A DNA stretch of 64,000 bases, from the NCBI RefSeq assembly GCF_037949795.1, contig NZ_CP149932.1:1725001-1789000 (forward strand). Direction: 5' to 3'. The notes beneath the pieces were generated by a model. The model did not search any database. It was not told the origin of the DNA and was given only the letters and a program-made list of their open reading frames with translations. This DNA comes from Thioclava sp. GXIMD2076. Lineage in GTDB: Bacteria; Pseudomonadota; Alphaproteobacteria; Rhodobacterales; Rhodobacteraceae. This document shows positions 35,917 to 44,518 of this stretch, piece after piece. How positions within the stretch are numbered: the stretch's first letter is position 1; the number at the start of each line of letters is the position of its first letter. A program made the translations under genes and the position numbers.

Positions 35917-36591
35917 ATGGAAACCGTAGTCTTCGATCTGGATGGAACGCTCGCCGATACCTCGGCCGATCTTCTGGCGGCGGCCAATGCCTGCTTTGCC
36001 GAACGCGGTCTGGAGGCGCGGCTCGATCCGGAGGCGGATGCGCTCATCGCCTTCCATGGCGGGCGTGCGATGCTGCGCGAGGGGTTCGAACGGGCGGGGA
36101 TTGCCGATATCGAGGCCGCGATCGAGGAGGATTTCGAAGCTCTCCTTGGCCATTACGACCAGCATATCTGCGTTCATACGCAGCTCTATCCGCGCGCGCG
36201 CGCAGCCATCGAGGCACTCCGCGCGGCGGGCTACAAGACCGCGATCTGCACCAATAAACCCGAGGCACTGGCCGTGAAGCTGGTGGCGGAGCTAGGCATC
36301 GCGCCGCTCTTCGATGCGCTGATCGGTGCCGATACGCTGCCTACCCGCAAGCCCGACCCCGCACCCTATATCGCCTCTGTCGTGCAGGCGGGCGGCGATG
36401 TGGGGCGCTCGATCCTGATCGGCGATACGGTGACCGACCGCAAGACGGCCGAGGCCGTGGGCGTGCCCTGTGTGCTGGTGACCTTCGGCCCCGAGGGAGA
36501 GGAGATCCTGCGGCTCAAGCCCGAGGCGTCGATGGCCAGCTATGCAATCCTACCCAATCTTGTGGCGCAGTTGCTGCCGAAACTTGCCTGA
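35917..36591 (+). CDS. gph: Phosphoglycolate phosphatase
   Basis: A 224-residue HAD phosphatase with FDLDGTLADT (D7, D9), CTNKP, RKPDPAPY and GDTVTDR, all typical of Gph, which removes 2-phosphoglycolate. The ATG at 35917 follows a GGAAGGACA site. Divergent from glmU. Phosphoglycolate as substrate is the usual annotation but is not proven by sequence. Confidence 0.85.
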   Translation: METVVFDLDGTLADTSADLLAAANACFAERGLEARLDPEADALIAFHGGRAMLREGFERAGIADIEAAIEEDFEALLGHYDQHICVHTQLYPRARAAIEALRAAGYKTAICTNKPEALAVKLVAELGIAPLFDALIGADTLPTRKPDPAPYIASVVQAGGDVGRSILIGDTVTDRKTAEAVGVPCVLVTFGPEGEEILRLKPEASMASYAILPNLVAQLLPKLA

Positions 36592-36651
36592 GGGTGCAAA
36601 TGCTGCATTGATATTCGCAAGGCCAGAACCGCATCGCCAGAGGACGCGCAT

Positions 36652-37845
36652 ATGAGCGACGAGATCTTCCGAAAGCCCTTCACCCAGCAGGAGCCCCTGC
36701 CGGAGGCGGCGATCGCCCGCGCGGTGGAGGTGATGCGGCACGGGCGGCTCCACCGCTACAACACATTGCCGGGCGAGCATGGCGAGGTGGCCGATCTGGA
36801 AGTCGAGTTTGCCGATTTTACCGGGGCGCGCTTTGCGCTGGCTGTGGCCTCGGGGGGCTATGCGCTGGCCTGTGCGTTACGCGCGATCGAGCTGAAACAC
36901 GGCGAGAAGGTGCTGACAAATGCTTTCACACTCGCCCCTGTGCCGGGTGCGATTGCGAGTGTCGGCGGCGTGCCGGTGCTGGTGGAGGTGACCGAGGATC
37001 TGGTGATCGATCTCGACGATCTGGAGGCCAAGGCGGATCAGGCGCGGGTCTTGATGCTCAGCCATATGCGCGGCCATATCTGTGACATGGACCGGCTGAT
37101 GGCGATTGCCGGGCGCCACGGGCTGACGGTAATCGAGGATTGCGCGCATACGATGGGCGCGGCGTGGAAGGGCACGCCCTCTGGGCGGCATGGGCTGATC
37201 GGCTGCTATTCGACCCAGACCTACAAGCATATGAATTCGGGGGAGGGCGGGCTGATCGTCAGCGACGATCCGATGGTGATGGCGCGGGCGATCCTGCTGT
37301 CGGGGAGCTATATGCTCTATCCCCGCCATCGTGCCGCTCCCGCAAACGGGTATTTCGAGCATCTGAAATATGACACGCCCAATGTGTCGGGGCGGATGGA
37401 CAACCTGCGCGCCGCAATCCTGCGCCCGCAGCTGGCCGATCTGCCCGCGCAGATCGCACGCTGGAATGCGCTTTACCGGCGGATGGAAGCGGGGCTTGCA
37501 GATCTCGAGCGGCTGCAACTCGTCGCGCGGCCCGAGGCCGAATCCTTTGTGGGATCGTCTTTCCAGTTCCGGCTGCCGGGGTTCTCTGCCGCGATGGTGG
37601 TGGATTTCATCACCCGCTGCCTTGCGCGCGGCGTGGAGCTGAAATGGTTCGGCGCGCGCGAGCCGATGGGCTTTACCTCCCGCCATGAGAGTTGGCGCTA
37701 TGTGCCCAAGGCAGATCTGCCGCGGGCAGGGGCGGTGCTCGATACCCTGGTCGATATGCGCCTGCCATTGAGCTTCGATCCCGAGGATATCTCGCTGATT
37801 TCGCGGATCATTCGCGCGGAGTTGTTAAAAACGCCGGTGATATAA
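36652..37845 (+). CDS. DegT/DnrJ/EryC1/StrS family PLP aminotransferase
   Basis: A 397-residue fold-type I aminotransferase. The Schiff-base lysine is K192 in YSTQTYKHMNSGEGG, preceded by the PLP-binding segment VIEDCAHTMGAAWKG. Family members usually aminate keto sugars for surface polysaccharides or antibiotics. No sugar-nucleotide genes are adjacent, only gph upstream and nuo downstream, so the substrate is open. The gene lies 60 bases after gph and may share its transcript. Confidence 0.85.
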   Translation: MSDEIFRKPFTQQEPLPEAAIARAVEVMRHGRLHRYNTLPGEHGEVADLEVEFADFTGARFALAVASGGYALACALRAIELKHGEKVLTNAFTLAPVPGAIASVGGVPVLVEVTEDLVIDLDDLEAKADQARVLMLSHMRGHICDMDRLMAIAGRHGLTVIEDCAHTMGAAWKGTPSGRHGLIGCYSTQTYKHMNSGEGGLIVSDDPMVMARAILLSGSYMLYPRHRAAPANGYFEHLKYDTPNVSGRMDNLRAAILRPQLADLPAQIARWNALYRRMEAGLADLERLQLVARPEAESFVGSSFQFRLPGFSAAMVVDFITRCLARGVELKWFGAREPMGFTSRHESWRYVPKADLPRAGAVLDTLVDMRLPLSFDPEDISLISRIIRAELLKTPVI

Positions 37846-38172
37846 CCCAGGATTGTGCATAAAATCCTAGCGATGCTCAGTAATTTTGTAAAAAACCGCC
37901 TGAAATGGGACGGCTTTATAAAAAGTTCAAGAGGCATTTTTTCAAGCGAAACGAGTTGTTTGGCAGAAACAGGGTTAATCGATACATCTTTTTCACGAAA
38001 AGATTTCGTCATAAACGGTCGATTCACGCTTGCCCGCTAGCTGTCATATCATATCCTGAAAGGGGAGTTGGACGGCGAGGTATAAACCGGATCTTATTGT
38101 CGATATTCGTTTTTTCGTGACCGGGCCGGAGGGCCGGATGCCTCGAAAGATACGAAATTACCCCGACATCTG

Positions 38173-38201
38173 TTGACCCCGGTGCGACACACGTCTATTG
38201 C
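38173..38201 (+). promoter_or_regulatory. Candidate nuo operon promoter
   Basis: TTGACC (38173-38178), a 17-base spacer, then TATTGC (38196-38201). The -35 box is good and the -10 box is weak (three of six bases). Transcription would start near 38208, giving a leader of about 48 bases. Confidence 0.45.
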
Positions 38202-38220
38202 TCACCGCAGCTTGAACCGG

Positions 38221-38237
38221 CGCGACGATACGTCGCG
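38221..38237 (+). promoter_or_regulatory. Leader hairpin before nuoA
   Basis: CGCGACG ATA CGTCGCG forms a perfect seven-pair stem five bases before the nuoA Shine-Dalgarno (AGGGAG). It could affect translation start or mRNA stability. Confidence 0.45.
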
Positions 38238-38255
38238 AGTCTAGGGAGCCAGACA

Positions 38256-38621
38256 GTGCACGACTACCTGCGCGAATATCTTCCCATCCTCATCTTTTTG
38301 TGCGTTGCCATTGCGTTGGCGCTTCTGCTTCTGGGGGCTGCTGCGGTCATCGCGATCCGCAATCCCGACCCCGAGAAAGTGTCGGCCTACGAATGCGGCT
38401 TCAACGCATTCGACGATGCGCGCATGAAATTCGACGTGCGCTTCTACCTCGTCTCGATCCTCTTCATCATCTTCGATCTGGAAGTGGCCTTCCTCTTCCC
38501 TTGGGCTGTGTCCTTTGCCGATCTGTCGATGACGGGGTTCTGGTCGATGATGGTCTTCTTGGCCGTGCTGACCGTGGGCTTTGCCTATGAATGGAAGAAA
38601 GGGGCGCTGGAATGGGCGTGA
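38256..38621 (+). CDS. nuoA: NADH-quinone oxidoreductase subunit A
   Basis: A 121-residue membrane subunit of complex I with three transmembrane helices. The family core SAYECGF and the [20 protein letters not shown] stretch are clear. The start is GTG at 38256, set by AGGGAG seven bases upstream; there is no suitable ATG. It opens the nuo operon (A-N). Its stop overlaps nuoB. Confidence 0.96.
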   Translation: MHDYLREYLPILIFLCVAIALALLLLGAAAVIAIRNPDPEKVSAYECGFNAFDDARMKFDVRFYLVSILFIIFDLEVAFLFPWAVSFADLSMTGFWSMMVFLAVLTVGFAYEWKKGALEWA

Positions 38622-39145
38622 TGACCTCTGCCAATACCGCCGCCGTGGACAAGGAATTCGCCACGCAAGCGATCAACAAGGAGTTGCAGGACAAGGGCTT
38701 CCTGCTGACCTCCACCGAGGATGTGATCAACTGGGCGCGCAATGGCTCGCTGCACTGGATGACCTTCGGACTGGCCTGCTGCGCCGTCGAGATGATGCAG
38801 GTATCGATGCCGCGCTATGACGTGGAACGTTTCGGGATGGCGCCACGCGCCAGCCCGCGCCAGTCGGACCTGATGATCGTGGCAGGCACCCTGACCAACA
38901 AGATGGCGCCCGCTTTGCGCAAGGTCTATGACCAGATGCCCGAGCCGCGCTATGTGATCTCGATGGGCTCCTGCGCCAATGGCGGTGGCTATTACCATTA
39001 CAGCTATTCGGTCGTGCGCGGCTGTGACCGCATCGTGCCCGTGGATATCTATGTGCCGGGCTGCCCGCCCACGGCGGAGGCGCTGCTCTACGGGCTGCTG
39101 CAGCTCCAACGCAAGATCCGCCGCACCGGCACGCTGGTGCGCTGA
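38612..39145 (+). CDS. nuoB: NADH-quinone oxidoreductase subunit B
   Basis: A 177-residue subunit carrying cluster N2, the last iron-sulfur centre before quinone. The ligands lie in [22 protein letters not shown] and VPGCPPT. I use the ATG at 38612 (MGVMTSAN), which has AGGGG at good spacing and overlaps nuoA by ten bases; the ATG at 38621 is a possible alternative. Confidence 0.96.
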   Translation: MGVMTSANTAAVDKEFATQAINKELQDKGFLLTSTEDVINWARNGSLHWMTFGLACCAVEMMQVSMPRYDVERFGMAPRASPRQSDLMIVAGTLTNKMAPALRKVYDQMPEPRYVISMGSCANGGGYYHYSYSVVRGCDRIVPVDIYVPGCPPTAEALLYGLLQLQRKIRRTGTLVR

Positions 39146-39157
39146 GGAGGGACGCAG

Positions 39158-39784
39158 ATGACCACTGACGCAACCGATACCAAAACCGATGCGCTGGCCG
39201 AGCTGGCCGCGCATATCGAGATGCGCCGTCCCGATGACGTGCTCTCGACCGAAATCGCCTTTGGCGAGCTGACGGTGAATGTGACGCTTTCGGGGATCGC
39301 GAATTTCGTGGCCTTCCTCAAGGAAGACCCCAATTGCATGTTCTCCTCGCTCACCGATCTGACGGCGGTGGATTACCCGCAGCGCGCGAAGCGTTTCGAT
39401 ATGGTCTGGCAGTTCCTGTCGATGTATCGCAACCAGCGCATCCGCGTGAAGGCCGAGGTCCGCGCCGACGAGATGGTCCCCTCGATCACCGAGGTGCATA
39501 GATGCGCCAACTGGTTCGAGCGCGAGGTCTTCGACATGTTCGGGATCCTGTTCTCGGGCCATCCCGACCTGCGCCGCCTGCTGACCGATTATGGCTTCCG
39601 TGGCCACCCGCTGCGCAAGGACTTCCCCACCACCGGCTATGTCGAGGTGCGTTGGGACGAGGTGCAAAAGCGCGTAGTCTACGAGCCTGTGAAGCTTGTT
39701 CAGGAATACCGCCAGTTCGACTTCCTCAGCCCGTGGGAAGGGGCGAAATACATCCTTCCGGGCGACGAGAAGGGGGCGAAGTAA
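39158..39784 (+). CDS. nuoC: NADH-quinone oxidoreductase subunit C
   Basis: A 208-residue peripheral-arm subunit of complex I (30 kDa family), with the signature ERExxDMFGIxF ([12 protein letters not shown]) and [19 protein letters not shown]. It is separate from nuoD, unlike the fused NuoCD of enterobacteria. GAGGAGGGA precedes the ATG at 39158. The stop codon overlaps a ten-codon ORF that leads to nuoD. Confidence 0.96.
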   Translation: MTTDATDTKTDALAELAAHIEMRRPDDVLSTEIAFGELTVNVTLSGIANFVAFLKEDPNCMFSSLTDLTAVDYPQRAKRFDMVWQFLSMYRNQRIRVKAEVRADEMVPSITEVHRCANWFEREVFDMFGILFSGHPDLRRLLTDYGFRGHPLRKDFPTTGYVEVRWDEVQKRVVYEPVKLVQEYRQFDFLSPWEGAKYILPGDEKGAK

Positions 39785-39816
39785 TGGCCAAGATTTGCAT
39801 GGAGATGGGCGCATGA
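39784..39816 (+). CDS. Ten-residue mini-ORF bridging nuoC and nuoD
   Basis: Reads [10 protein letters not shown]. Its ATG overlaps the nuoC stop (TAATG), an AAGGGGG site lies at proper spacing before it, and its TGA overlaps the nuoD start (ATGATG). It may carry ribosomes from nuoC to nuoD rather than make a working peptide. The GGAGATGGG site for nuoD lies inside it. Confidence 0.4.
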   Translation: MAKICMEMGA

Positions 39817-41051
39817 TGGACGGCGATATCCGGCAGAACCATTATGACGACGGCACGCAGGACGCCCTGACCGGCGAGCAGCGTATCCGGAACTTCAACC
39901 TCAACTTCGGTCCCCAGCACCCTGCCGCGCACGGCGTTCTGCGGATGGTGGTCGAGCTTGACGGCGAGATCGTGGAACGTGTGGACCCGCATATCGGCCT
40001 GCTGCATCGCGGCACCGAGAAGCTGATGGAAAGCCGCACCTATCTGCAGAACCTGCCCTATTTCGACCGGCTCGATTATGTCGCGCCGATGAATCAGGAA
40101 CATGCATGGTGCCTCGCGATCGAGAAGCTGACCGGCACCGAGGTGCCGCGCCGTGCCTCGCTGATCCGCGTTCTGTTCTGCGAGATCGGGCGCGTGCTCA
40201 ACCACCTGCTGAACGTCACCACGCAGGCCATGGATGTGGGCGCGCTGACGCCGCCGCTCTGGGGCTTCGAGGAACGCGAGAAGCTGATGATTTTCTACGA
40301 GCGGGCCTGTGGCGCGCGTCTGCACTCGGCCTATTTCCGGCCCGGCGGCGTGCATCAGGATCTGCCGCCCGAGCTGATCGAGGATATCGACACATGGGCG
40401 AAGGAATTCCCCGCAAAGCTGGACGATATCGACACGCTGATCACCGAGAACCGCGTGTTCAAGCAGCGCAATGTGGATATCGCCATCGTCACCGAGCAGG
40501 ACATTATCGACTGGAGCTATTCCGGCGTGATGGTGCGCGGCTCGGGGCTTGCATGGGATCTGCGTCGCAGCCAGCCCTATGAATGCTATGACGAATTCGA
40601 TTTCGACGTGGCGGTGGGCAAGAACGGCGATTGCTATGACCGCTATCTCGTCCGCATGGCCGAGATGCGCGAGTCGGTGAAGATCATCCGTCAGGCGCTC
40701 GACAAGCTGCGCGTGGAAAAGGGTGATATTCTGGCGCGTGGCAAGATCACGCCGCCCAAGCGCGGCGATATGAAGACCTCGATGGAGAGTCTGATCCACC
40801 ACTTCAAGCTCTATACCGAAGGCTTCAAGGTGCCGGCGGGCGAGGTCTATGCCGCCGTCGAGGCGCCCAAGGGCGAATTCGGCGTGTTCCTCAAATCCGA
40901 CGGCACCAACAAGCCCTACCGCGCCAAGATCCGCGCACCGGGCTATCTGCACCTGCAATCTATGGACTATGTCGGACGGGGGCACATGCTCGCCGATCTG
41001 GCCGCAATCATCGGCACGATGGATATCGTGTTCGGGGAGGTCGACCGCTAA
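39813..41051 (+). CDS. nuoD: NADH-quinone oxidoreductase subunit D
   Basis: A 412-residue subunit of the 49 kDa family, which forms the quinone pocket with NuoB. It has [26 protein letters not shown] and the C-terminal segment [22 protein letters not shown]. The start is the double ATG at 39813/39816; GGAGATGGG is upstream. The stop overlaps the nuoE start (TAATG). Confidence 0.96.
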   Translation: MMDGDIRQNHYDDGTQDALTGEQRIRNFNLNFGPQHPAAHGVLRMVVELDGEIVERVDPHIGLLHRGTEKLMESRTYLQNLPYFDRLDYVAPMNQEHAWCLAIEKLTGTEVPRRASLIRVLFCEIGRVLNHLLNVTTQAMDVGALTPPLWGFEEREKLMIFYERACGARLHSAYFRPGGVHQDLPPELIEDIDTWAKEFPAKLDDIDTLITENRVFKQRNVDIAIVTEQDIIDWSYSGVMVRGSGLAWDLRRSQPYECYDEFDFDVAVGKNGDCYDRYLVRMAEMRESVKIIRQALDKLRVEKGDILARGKITPPKRGDMKTSMESLIHHFKLYTEGFKVPAGEVYAAVEAPKGEFGVFLKSDGTNKPYRAKIRAPGYLHLQSMDYVGRGHMLADLAAIIGTMDIVFGEVDR

Positions 41052-41941
41052 TGCTTCGCCGTCTACATCACGAACAGCCCGAGAGCTTCGAGTTCACGCC
41101 CGCCAACCATGAATGGGCGTTGGCGCAGATGACCAAATATCCGGTCGGGCGTCAGGCATCGGCCATCATTCCTCTGCTGTTCCGCGCGCAGGAGCAGGAG
41201 GGCTGGCTGAGCCGTCCGGCTATCGAATATGTCGCCGATATGCTCGAGATGCCTTACATGCGCGCGCTCGAGGTTGCGACCTTCTACTTCATGTTCCATC
41301 TGGCCCCTGTGGGCTCGGTCGCGCATATCCAGATCTGCGGCACCACGTCGTGCATGATCTGCGGGTCCGAGGACCTGATGAAGGTCTGCAAGGAAAAGAT
41401 CGCGCCCAATCCGCACGAGCTGTCGGCGGATGGCACGCTGTCCTGGGAAGAGGTCGAGTGCCTTGGTGCCTGCGCCAATGCGCCGATGGCCCAGATCGGC
41501 CGCGATTACTACGAGGATCTCTCGGAAGAGAGCATCGGTGAGCTGATCGACCAGCTGAAAGCGGGAGAGCGCCCGGTGCCGGGCTCGCGTAAGGGGCGGT
41601 TCTCCTCCGAGCCGCTCTCGGGTCCGAATGCCTGTGTCGAGGTTGAAGGTGATAAGGAAGAGCATAATGCGACGACCTCCATCGCCCTGAAATACGGCAC
41701 CTATCTGAAAAAGATCGACGGGACCGAAGTCGAGCTGACCGCGCCTTGGAAGGTGAATGGCCAGATCGGGCCGGTGGGTCTGATGGGGGCGGAACCGCGC
41801 CCCAAGACCGCCGCCCAGCAGGCCGCTGCCCGTGGTCCGCGCCCCGCCAAGGGTGTGCCCGCCGATAGCACCGGTATCACCGAACAAGAAGCCGAAGCTG
41901 ACTCCAAAGGAAAACCGACCGAAGATTCCAAGCCGCTTTAA
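41051..41941 (+). CDS. nuoE: NADH-quinone oxidoreductase subunit E with long C-terminal tail
   Basis: 296 residues. The first 165 or so are the thioredoxin-like subunit holding the [2Fe-2S] cluster N1a, with ligands in [10 protein letters not shown] and [10 protein letters not shown]. The remaining 130 residues are a tail unlike the E. coli subunit: [21 protein letters not shown], then an Ala/Pro/Glu-rich low-complexity end. Extended NuoE proteins are known in Rhodobacter and Paracoccus. It overlaps nuoD and is followed by an HhH-domain gene. Confidence 0.94.
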   Translation: MLRRLHHEQPESFEFTPANHEWALAQMTKYPVGRQASAIIPLLFRAQEQEGWLSRPAIEYVADMLEMPYMRALEVATFYFMFHLAPVGSVAHIQICGTTSCMICGSEDLMKVCKEKIAPNPHELSADGTLSWEEVECLGACANAPMAQIGRDYYEDLSEESIGELIDQLKAGERPVPGSRKGRFSSEPLSGPNACVEVEGDKEEHNATTSIALKYGTYLKKIDGTEVELTAPWKVNGQIGPVGLMGAEPRPKTAAQQAAARGPRPAKGVPADSTGITEQEAEADSKGKPTEDSKPL

Positions 41942-41957
41942 CCGCCCGCGATAGGGC

Positions 41958-42743
41958 ATGCCGCAGCCTGAAAGGCCTAATGAGATGCTGAACGAAATGA
42001 AGAGCCAAGCGCGACAAACAGCGACTCTCTGGGGCGCTGTTCTGGGCGTTGTCCTGTTTCTGTTCAATCTTGGCACGGGATTTCTGGCGGCGCTGTTTAT
42101 CGGGTTGATCGGGTTCTTCCTGTTCCGTGGTTTCCTGAAATGGGCTTTTGTGGATGGAACGCTCGATCTTCAGGAAGCGGAGATCGAGGTGGGGCTGGCC
42201 GCGCGTGCGGTGCCGCCTGCCCATTCGGTTGGTCATGATGCGGTCCTCGCCTATACGCATAAAAGCGAGCCGGCAGCCGAACTGAAGGAGACGCTGGATG
42301 CGGATCTCGAGGCGGCCGAGGGGCAGGCCAAGGTCCATATGGACAAGGTCGATATCACGGCCGCCGAGGCCGAAAGCCGCATCCGTCACCAGAAGGACCA
42401 GCCCGGTTGGCATGATCCCGACGAGGAAGATGCGGAGGCCGAGGAGGCCAGCGGCGAAGGTGTTGCGCCTGTGGGGCTCGAGGCGCCGCGCGGGGGACAG
42501 GCCGACGATCTGAAGCTGATCGAGGGGATCGGCCCGAAACTGGAAGAGCGGCTGAACGCATGGGGCATCTGGCATTACGACCAGATCGCCGGATGGGGCC
42601 CCGACGAGGTGGCCTATGCCGATGCCAATGTGCCGCGTTTCAAAGGGCGCTGCACGCTGGACAAATGGGTCGAACAGGCCAAAGTGATCGCGCAGGAGGG
42701 CAAGGATGCCTTTCTGGAACGCGCAAAGACGAATGATTACTGA
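41958..42743 (+). CDS. Membrane protein with C-terminal helix-hairpin-helix domain
   Basis: 261 residues. Two adjacent hydrophobic helices (about 22-65, LWGAVLGVVLFLFNLGTG and FLAALFIGLIGFFLF) are followed by a charged, Ala/Glu-rich linker. The C-terminal domain (about 185-250) has DDLKLIEGIGPKLEERLNAWGIWHYDQIA, a helix-hairpin-helix pattern. In some relatives I recall this domain fused to NuoE; here it is a separate gene between nuoE and nuoF. Starts at 41958 or 41985 (MLNEMKS) are both possible. Its role in complex I is unknown; HhH domains can bind DNA or serve in protein contact. Confidence 0.78.
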   Translation: MPQPERPNEMLNEMKSQARQTATLWGAVLGVVLFLFNLGTGFLAALFIGLIGFFLFRGFLKWAFVDGTLDLQEAEIEVGLAARAVPPAHSVGHDAVLAYTHKSEPAAELKETLDADLEAAEGQAKVHMDKVDITAAEAESRIRHQKDQPGWHDPDEEDAEAEEASGEGVAPVGLEAPRGGQADDLKLIEGIGPKLEERLNAWGIWHYDQIAGWGPDEVAYADANVPRFKGRCTLDKWVEQAKVIAQEGKDAFLERAKTNDY

Positions 42744-42852
42744 GCGCAAGCTCGACGAGTATACCGCGCTGGTCGGATCGGCGCATCTGCCGCCGGAAGT
42801 CCGGCAATATCCGGCCATGAGGGCCGCGGAAGTGAGGAAAGTGACATGCTGA
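42733..42852 (+). CDS. 39-residue ORF bridging the HhH gene and nuoF
   Basis: Starts ATG at 42733 inside the end of the HhH gene (11-base overlap) and ends with a TGA at 42850-42852 that overlaps the nuoF start region. The product begins [15 protein letters not shown] and is hydrophilic. The ribosome site is poor. It exactly fills an otherwise empty 102-base gap in a very compact operon. It may be a real small protein, a coupling ORF or chance. Confidence 0.35.
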   Translation: MITERKLDEYTALVGSAHLPPEVRQYPAMRAAEVRKVTC

Positions 42853-44141
42853 AAGATCAGGATCGGATCTTTACCAACCTCTACGGGATGTATGACCAGT
42901 CGCTTGCTGGCGCGATGAAGCGTGGGCATTGGGACAATACCGCCGGTCTTCTGGCCAATGGTCGCGAGTGGATCGTGGACCAGATCAAGGCATCGGGCCT
43001 GCGTGGCCGTGGCGGCGCGGGCTTCCCGACGGGTCTGAAATGGTCCTTCATGCCCAAGGAAACCGACGGGCGTCCGTCCTTCCTCGTGATCAATGCAGAT
43101 GAATCCGAACCCGCGACCTGCAAGGACCGCGAGATCATGCGTCATGACCCGCATACGCTGGTCGAGGGGGCGCTGGTTGCCGGTTACGCAATGGGCGCGC
43201 GCGCGGCCTATATCTACCAGCGCGGGGAATATACCCGTGAGAAAGAGGCGCTGCAGCGCGCGATCGATGAGGCCTATGATGCGGGCTTCCTCGGGCCGAA
43301 TGCCTGCGGTTCGGGCTACCAGTTCGATGTGTTCCTGCATCACGGGGCCGGCGCCTATATCTGCGGCGAGGAAACGGCGCTTCTGGAAAGCCTCGAAGGC
43401 AAGAAGGGCATGCCCCGCATGAAGCCGCCATTCCCCGCAGGCGCGGGTCTCTATGGTTGCCCCACCACCGTCAATAACGTCGAATCCATCGCCGTGACCC
43501 CCACCATCCTGCGTCGTGGCCCCGAGTGGTTCGCGTCCTTCGGCCGCCCCAACAATGTGGGCGTGAAGCTCTTCGGTTTCTCGGGCCATATCAACACGCC
43601 CTGCGTCGTCGAGGAGACTCTGGGCCTGTCGATGCGCGAGATGATCGAGAAACATGGCGGCGGCGTGCGCGGCGGCTGGAAGAACCTCAAGGCGGTTATT
43701 CCGGGCGGGGCGTCCTGTCCGATCCTGCCGGCCTCCATGTGCGAGGACGCGATCATGGATTTCGACGGCATGCGCGAGAAACAGACCGTGTTCGGCACCG
43801 GCTGCATGATCGTCATGGACCAGAATACCGATGTCATCAAAGCCGTGGCGCGCCTGTCGAAATTCTTCCATCACGAAAGCTGCGGCCAGTGCACGCCCTG
43901 CCGTGAGGGCACCGGCTGGATGAGCCGCTTGATGGACCGTCTGGTGACCGGCGATGCCGAGATCGAAGAGATCGACATGCTGCAATCGGTGACCAAACAG
44001 GTCGAAGGCCACACGATCTGCGCGCTTGGCGACGCTTCCGCATGGCCGATCCAGGGTCTCATCCGCAATTTCCGCGAGGAGATTGAGGACCGGATCAAGG
44101 CTCGCAAGACCGGCCGCATGGGGGCGTTTGCAGCCGAATGA
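42846..44141 (+). CDS. nuoF: NADH-quinone oxidoreductase subunit F
   Basis: A 431-residue subunit that binds NADH and FMN and holds the [4Fe-4S] cluster N3. It has [16 protein letters not shown] (FMN/NADH site), [32 protein letters not shown], and the cluster ligands [12 protein letters not shown] plus [15 protein letters not shown] precedes the ATG at 42846. The stop overlaps a small lipoprotein gene (ATGA). Confidence 0.97.
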   Translation: MLKDQDRIFTNLYGMYDQSLAGAMKRGHWDNTAGLLANGREWIVDQIKASGLRGRGGAGFPTGLKWSFMPKETDGRPSFLVINADESEPATCKDREIMRHDPHTLVEGALVAGYAMGARAAYIYQRGEYTREKEALQRAIDEAYDAGFLGPNACGSGYQFDVFLHHGAGAYICGEETALLESLEGKKGMPRMKPPFPAGAGLYGCPTTVNNVESIAVTPTILRRGPEWFASFGRPNNVGVKLFGFSGHINTPCVVEETLGLSMREMIEKHGGGVRGGWKNLKAVIPGGASCPILPASMCEDAIMDFDGMREKQTVFGTGCMIVMDQNTDVIKAVARLSKFFHHESCGQCTPCREGTGWMSRLMDRLVTGDAEIEEIDMLQSVTKQVEGHTICALGDASAWPIQGLIRNFREEIEDRIKARKTGRMGAFAAE

Positions 44142-44455
44142 ATGTGACGACCGGACATATGGCCCGCGGTATGGCATTGGGGGCAGCGCTTCTGGCGCTT
44201 GCCGCCTGTGACACCAAGCCGCTCGTGGCCCCCGAGACACCGGTTCCGGTGTCGCGCGGGGTGCCGCAGGGCTACCAGATCGCCCAATCGCCTTCGGGGC
44301 TGATCGTGCAGCGGGTGGCCACGCCCTTCCGCGCCGATGAGGGCATCGAGGCCAAGCGGACGGTCAATGGCTGGTGCGGCCCGAATGGCGTGAATTCGGG
44401 TCTGGATGACCGGTTCGAGGACGGGTCCTGGATCTTCCCGGGGGGCTGTAAGTGA
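44138..44455 (+). CDS. Small predicted lipoprotein between nuoF and nuoG
   Basis: 105 residues with a signal peptide and lipobox (ALLALAAC, Cys at about 24), so it should be lipid-anchored in the periplasm or outer membrane. The mature part is short and Pro/Val-rich with two later Cys (WCGPNG, PGGCK). Its ATG overlaps the nuoF stop; a second start at 44159 (MARGMALG) is possible. The function is unknown. A periplasmic lipoprotein inside an operon for a cytoplasm-facing complex arm is odd. Confidence 0.72.
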   Translation: MNVTTGHMARGMALGAALLALAACDTKPLVAPETPVPVSRGVPQGYQIAQSPSGLIVQRVATPFRADEGIEAKRTVNGWCGPNGVNSGLDDRFEDGSWIFPGGCK

Positions 44456-44517
44456 TGGCCCTTCGCACAGATATCACCGCGCGGATGACCGCGCCCGAGC
44501 AGACTGACGGATTGTGA
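44455..44517 (+). CDS. 20-residue mini-ORF bridging the lipoprotein gene and nuoG
   Basis: Reads [20 protein letters not shown]. Its ATG overlaps the preceding stop (TGATG), with GGGGGG about nine bases before it, and it ends one base before the nuoG ATG. nuoG itself has no clear Shine-Dalgarno in the bases just upstream, so this ORF may deliver ribosomes to nuoG. Confidence 0.4.
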   Translation: MALRTDITARMTAPEQTDGL

Positions 44518-44518
44518 C

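Larger units (their letters stand above)
37846..38255. other. 410-base AT-rich intergenic region upstream of nuoA
   Basis: The longest spacer near the operon and plainly AT-rich against its surroundings up to about 38110. It holds a weak hairpin just after the aminotransferase gene (AGGATT/AATCCT, near 37852), a six-pair dyad ACGAAA AGA TTTCGT at 37995-38009, and near its end the candidate nuo promoter and leader hairpin listed separately. A 61-codon frame at 37855-38040 has no ATG or ribosome site and is not supported. Confidence 0.6.

Noticed and set aside
37855-38040. 61-codon frame in the spacer before nuoA
   Set aside because: It starts with GTG, has no ribosome site and no family resemblance, and its frame is probably open by chance in an AT-rich spacer.
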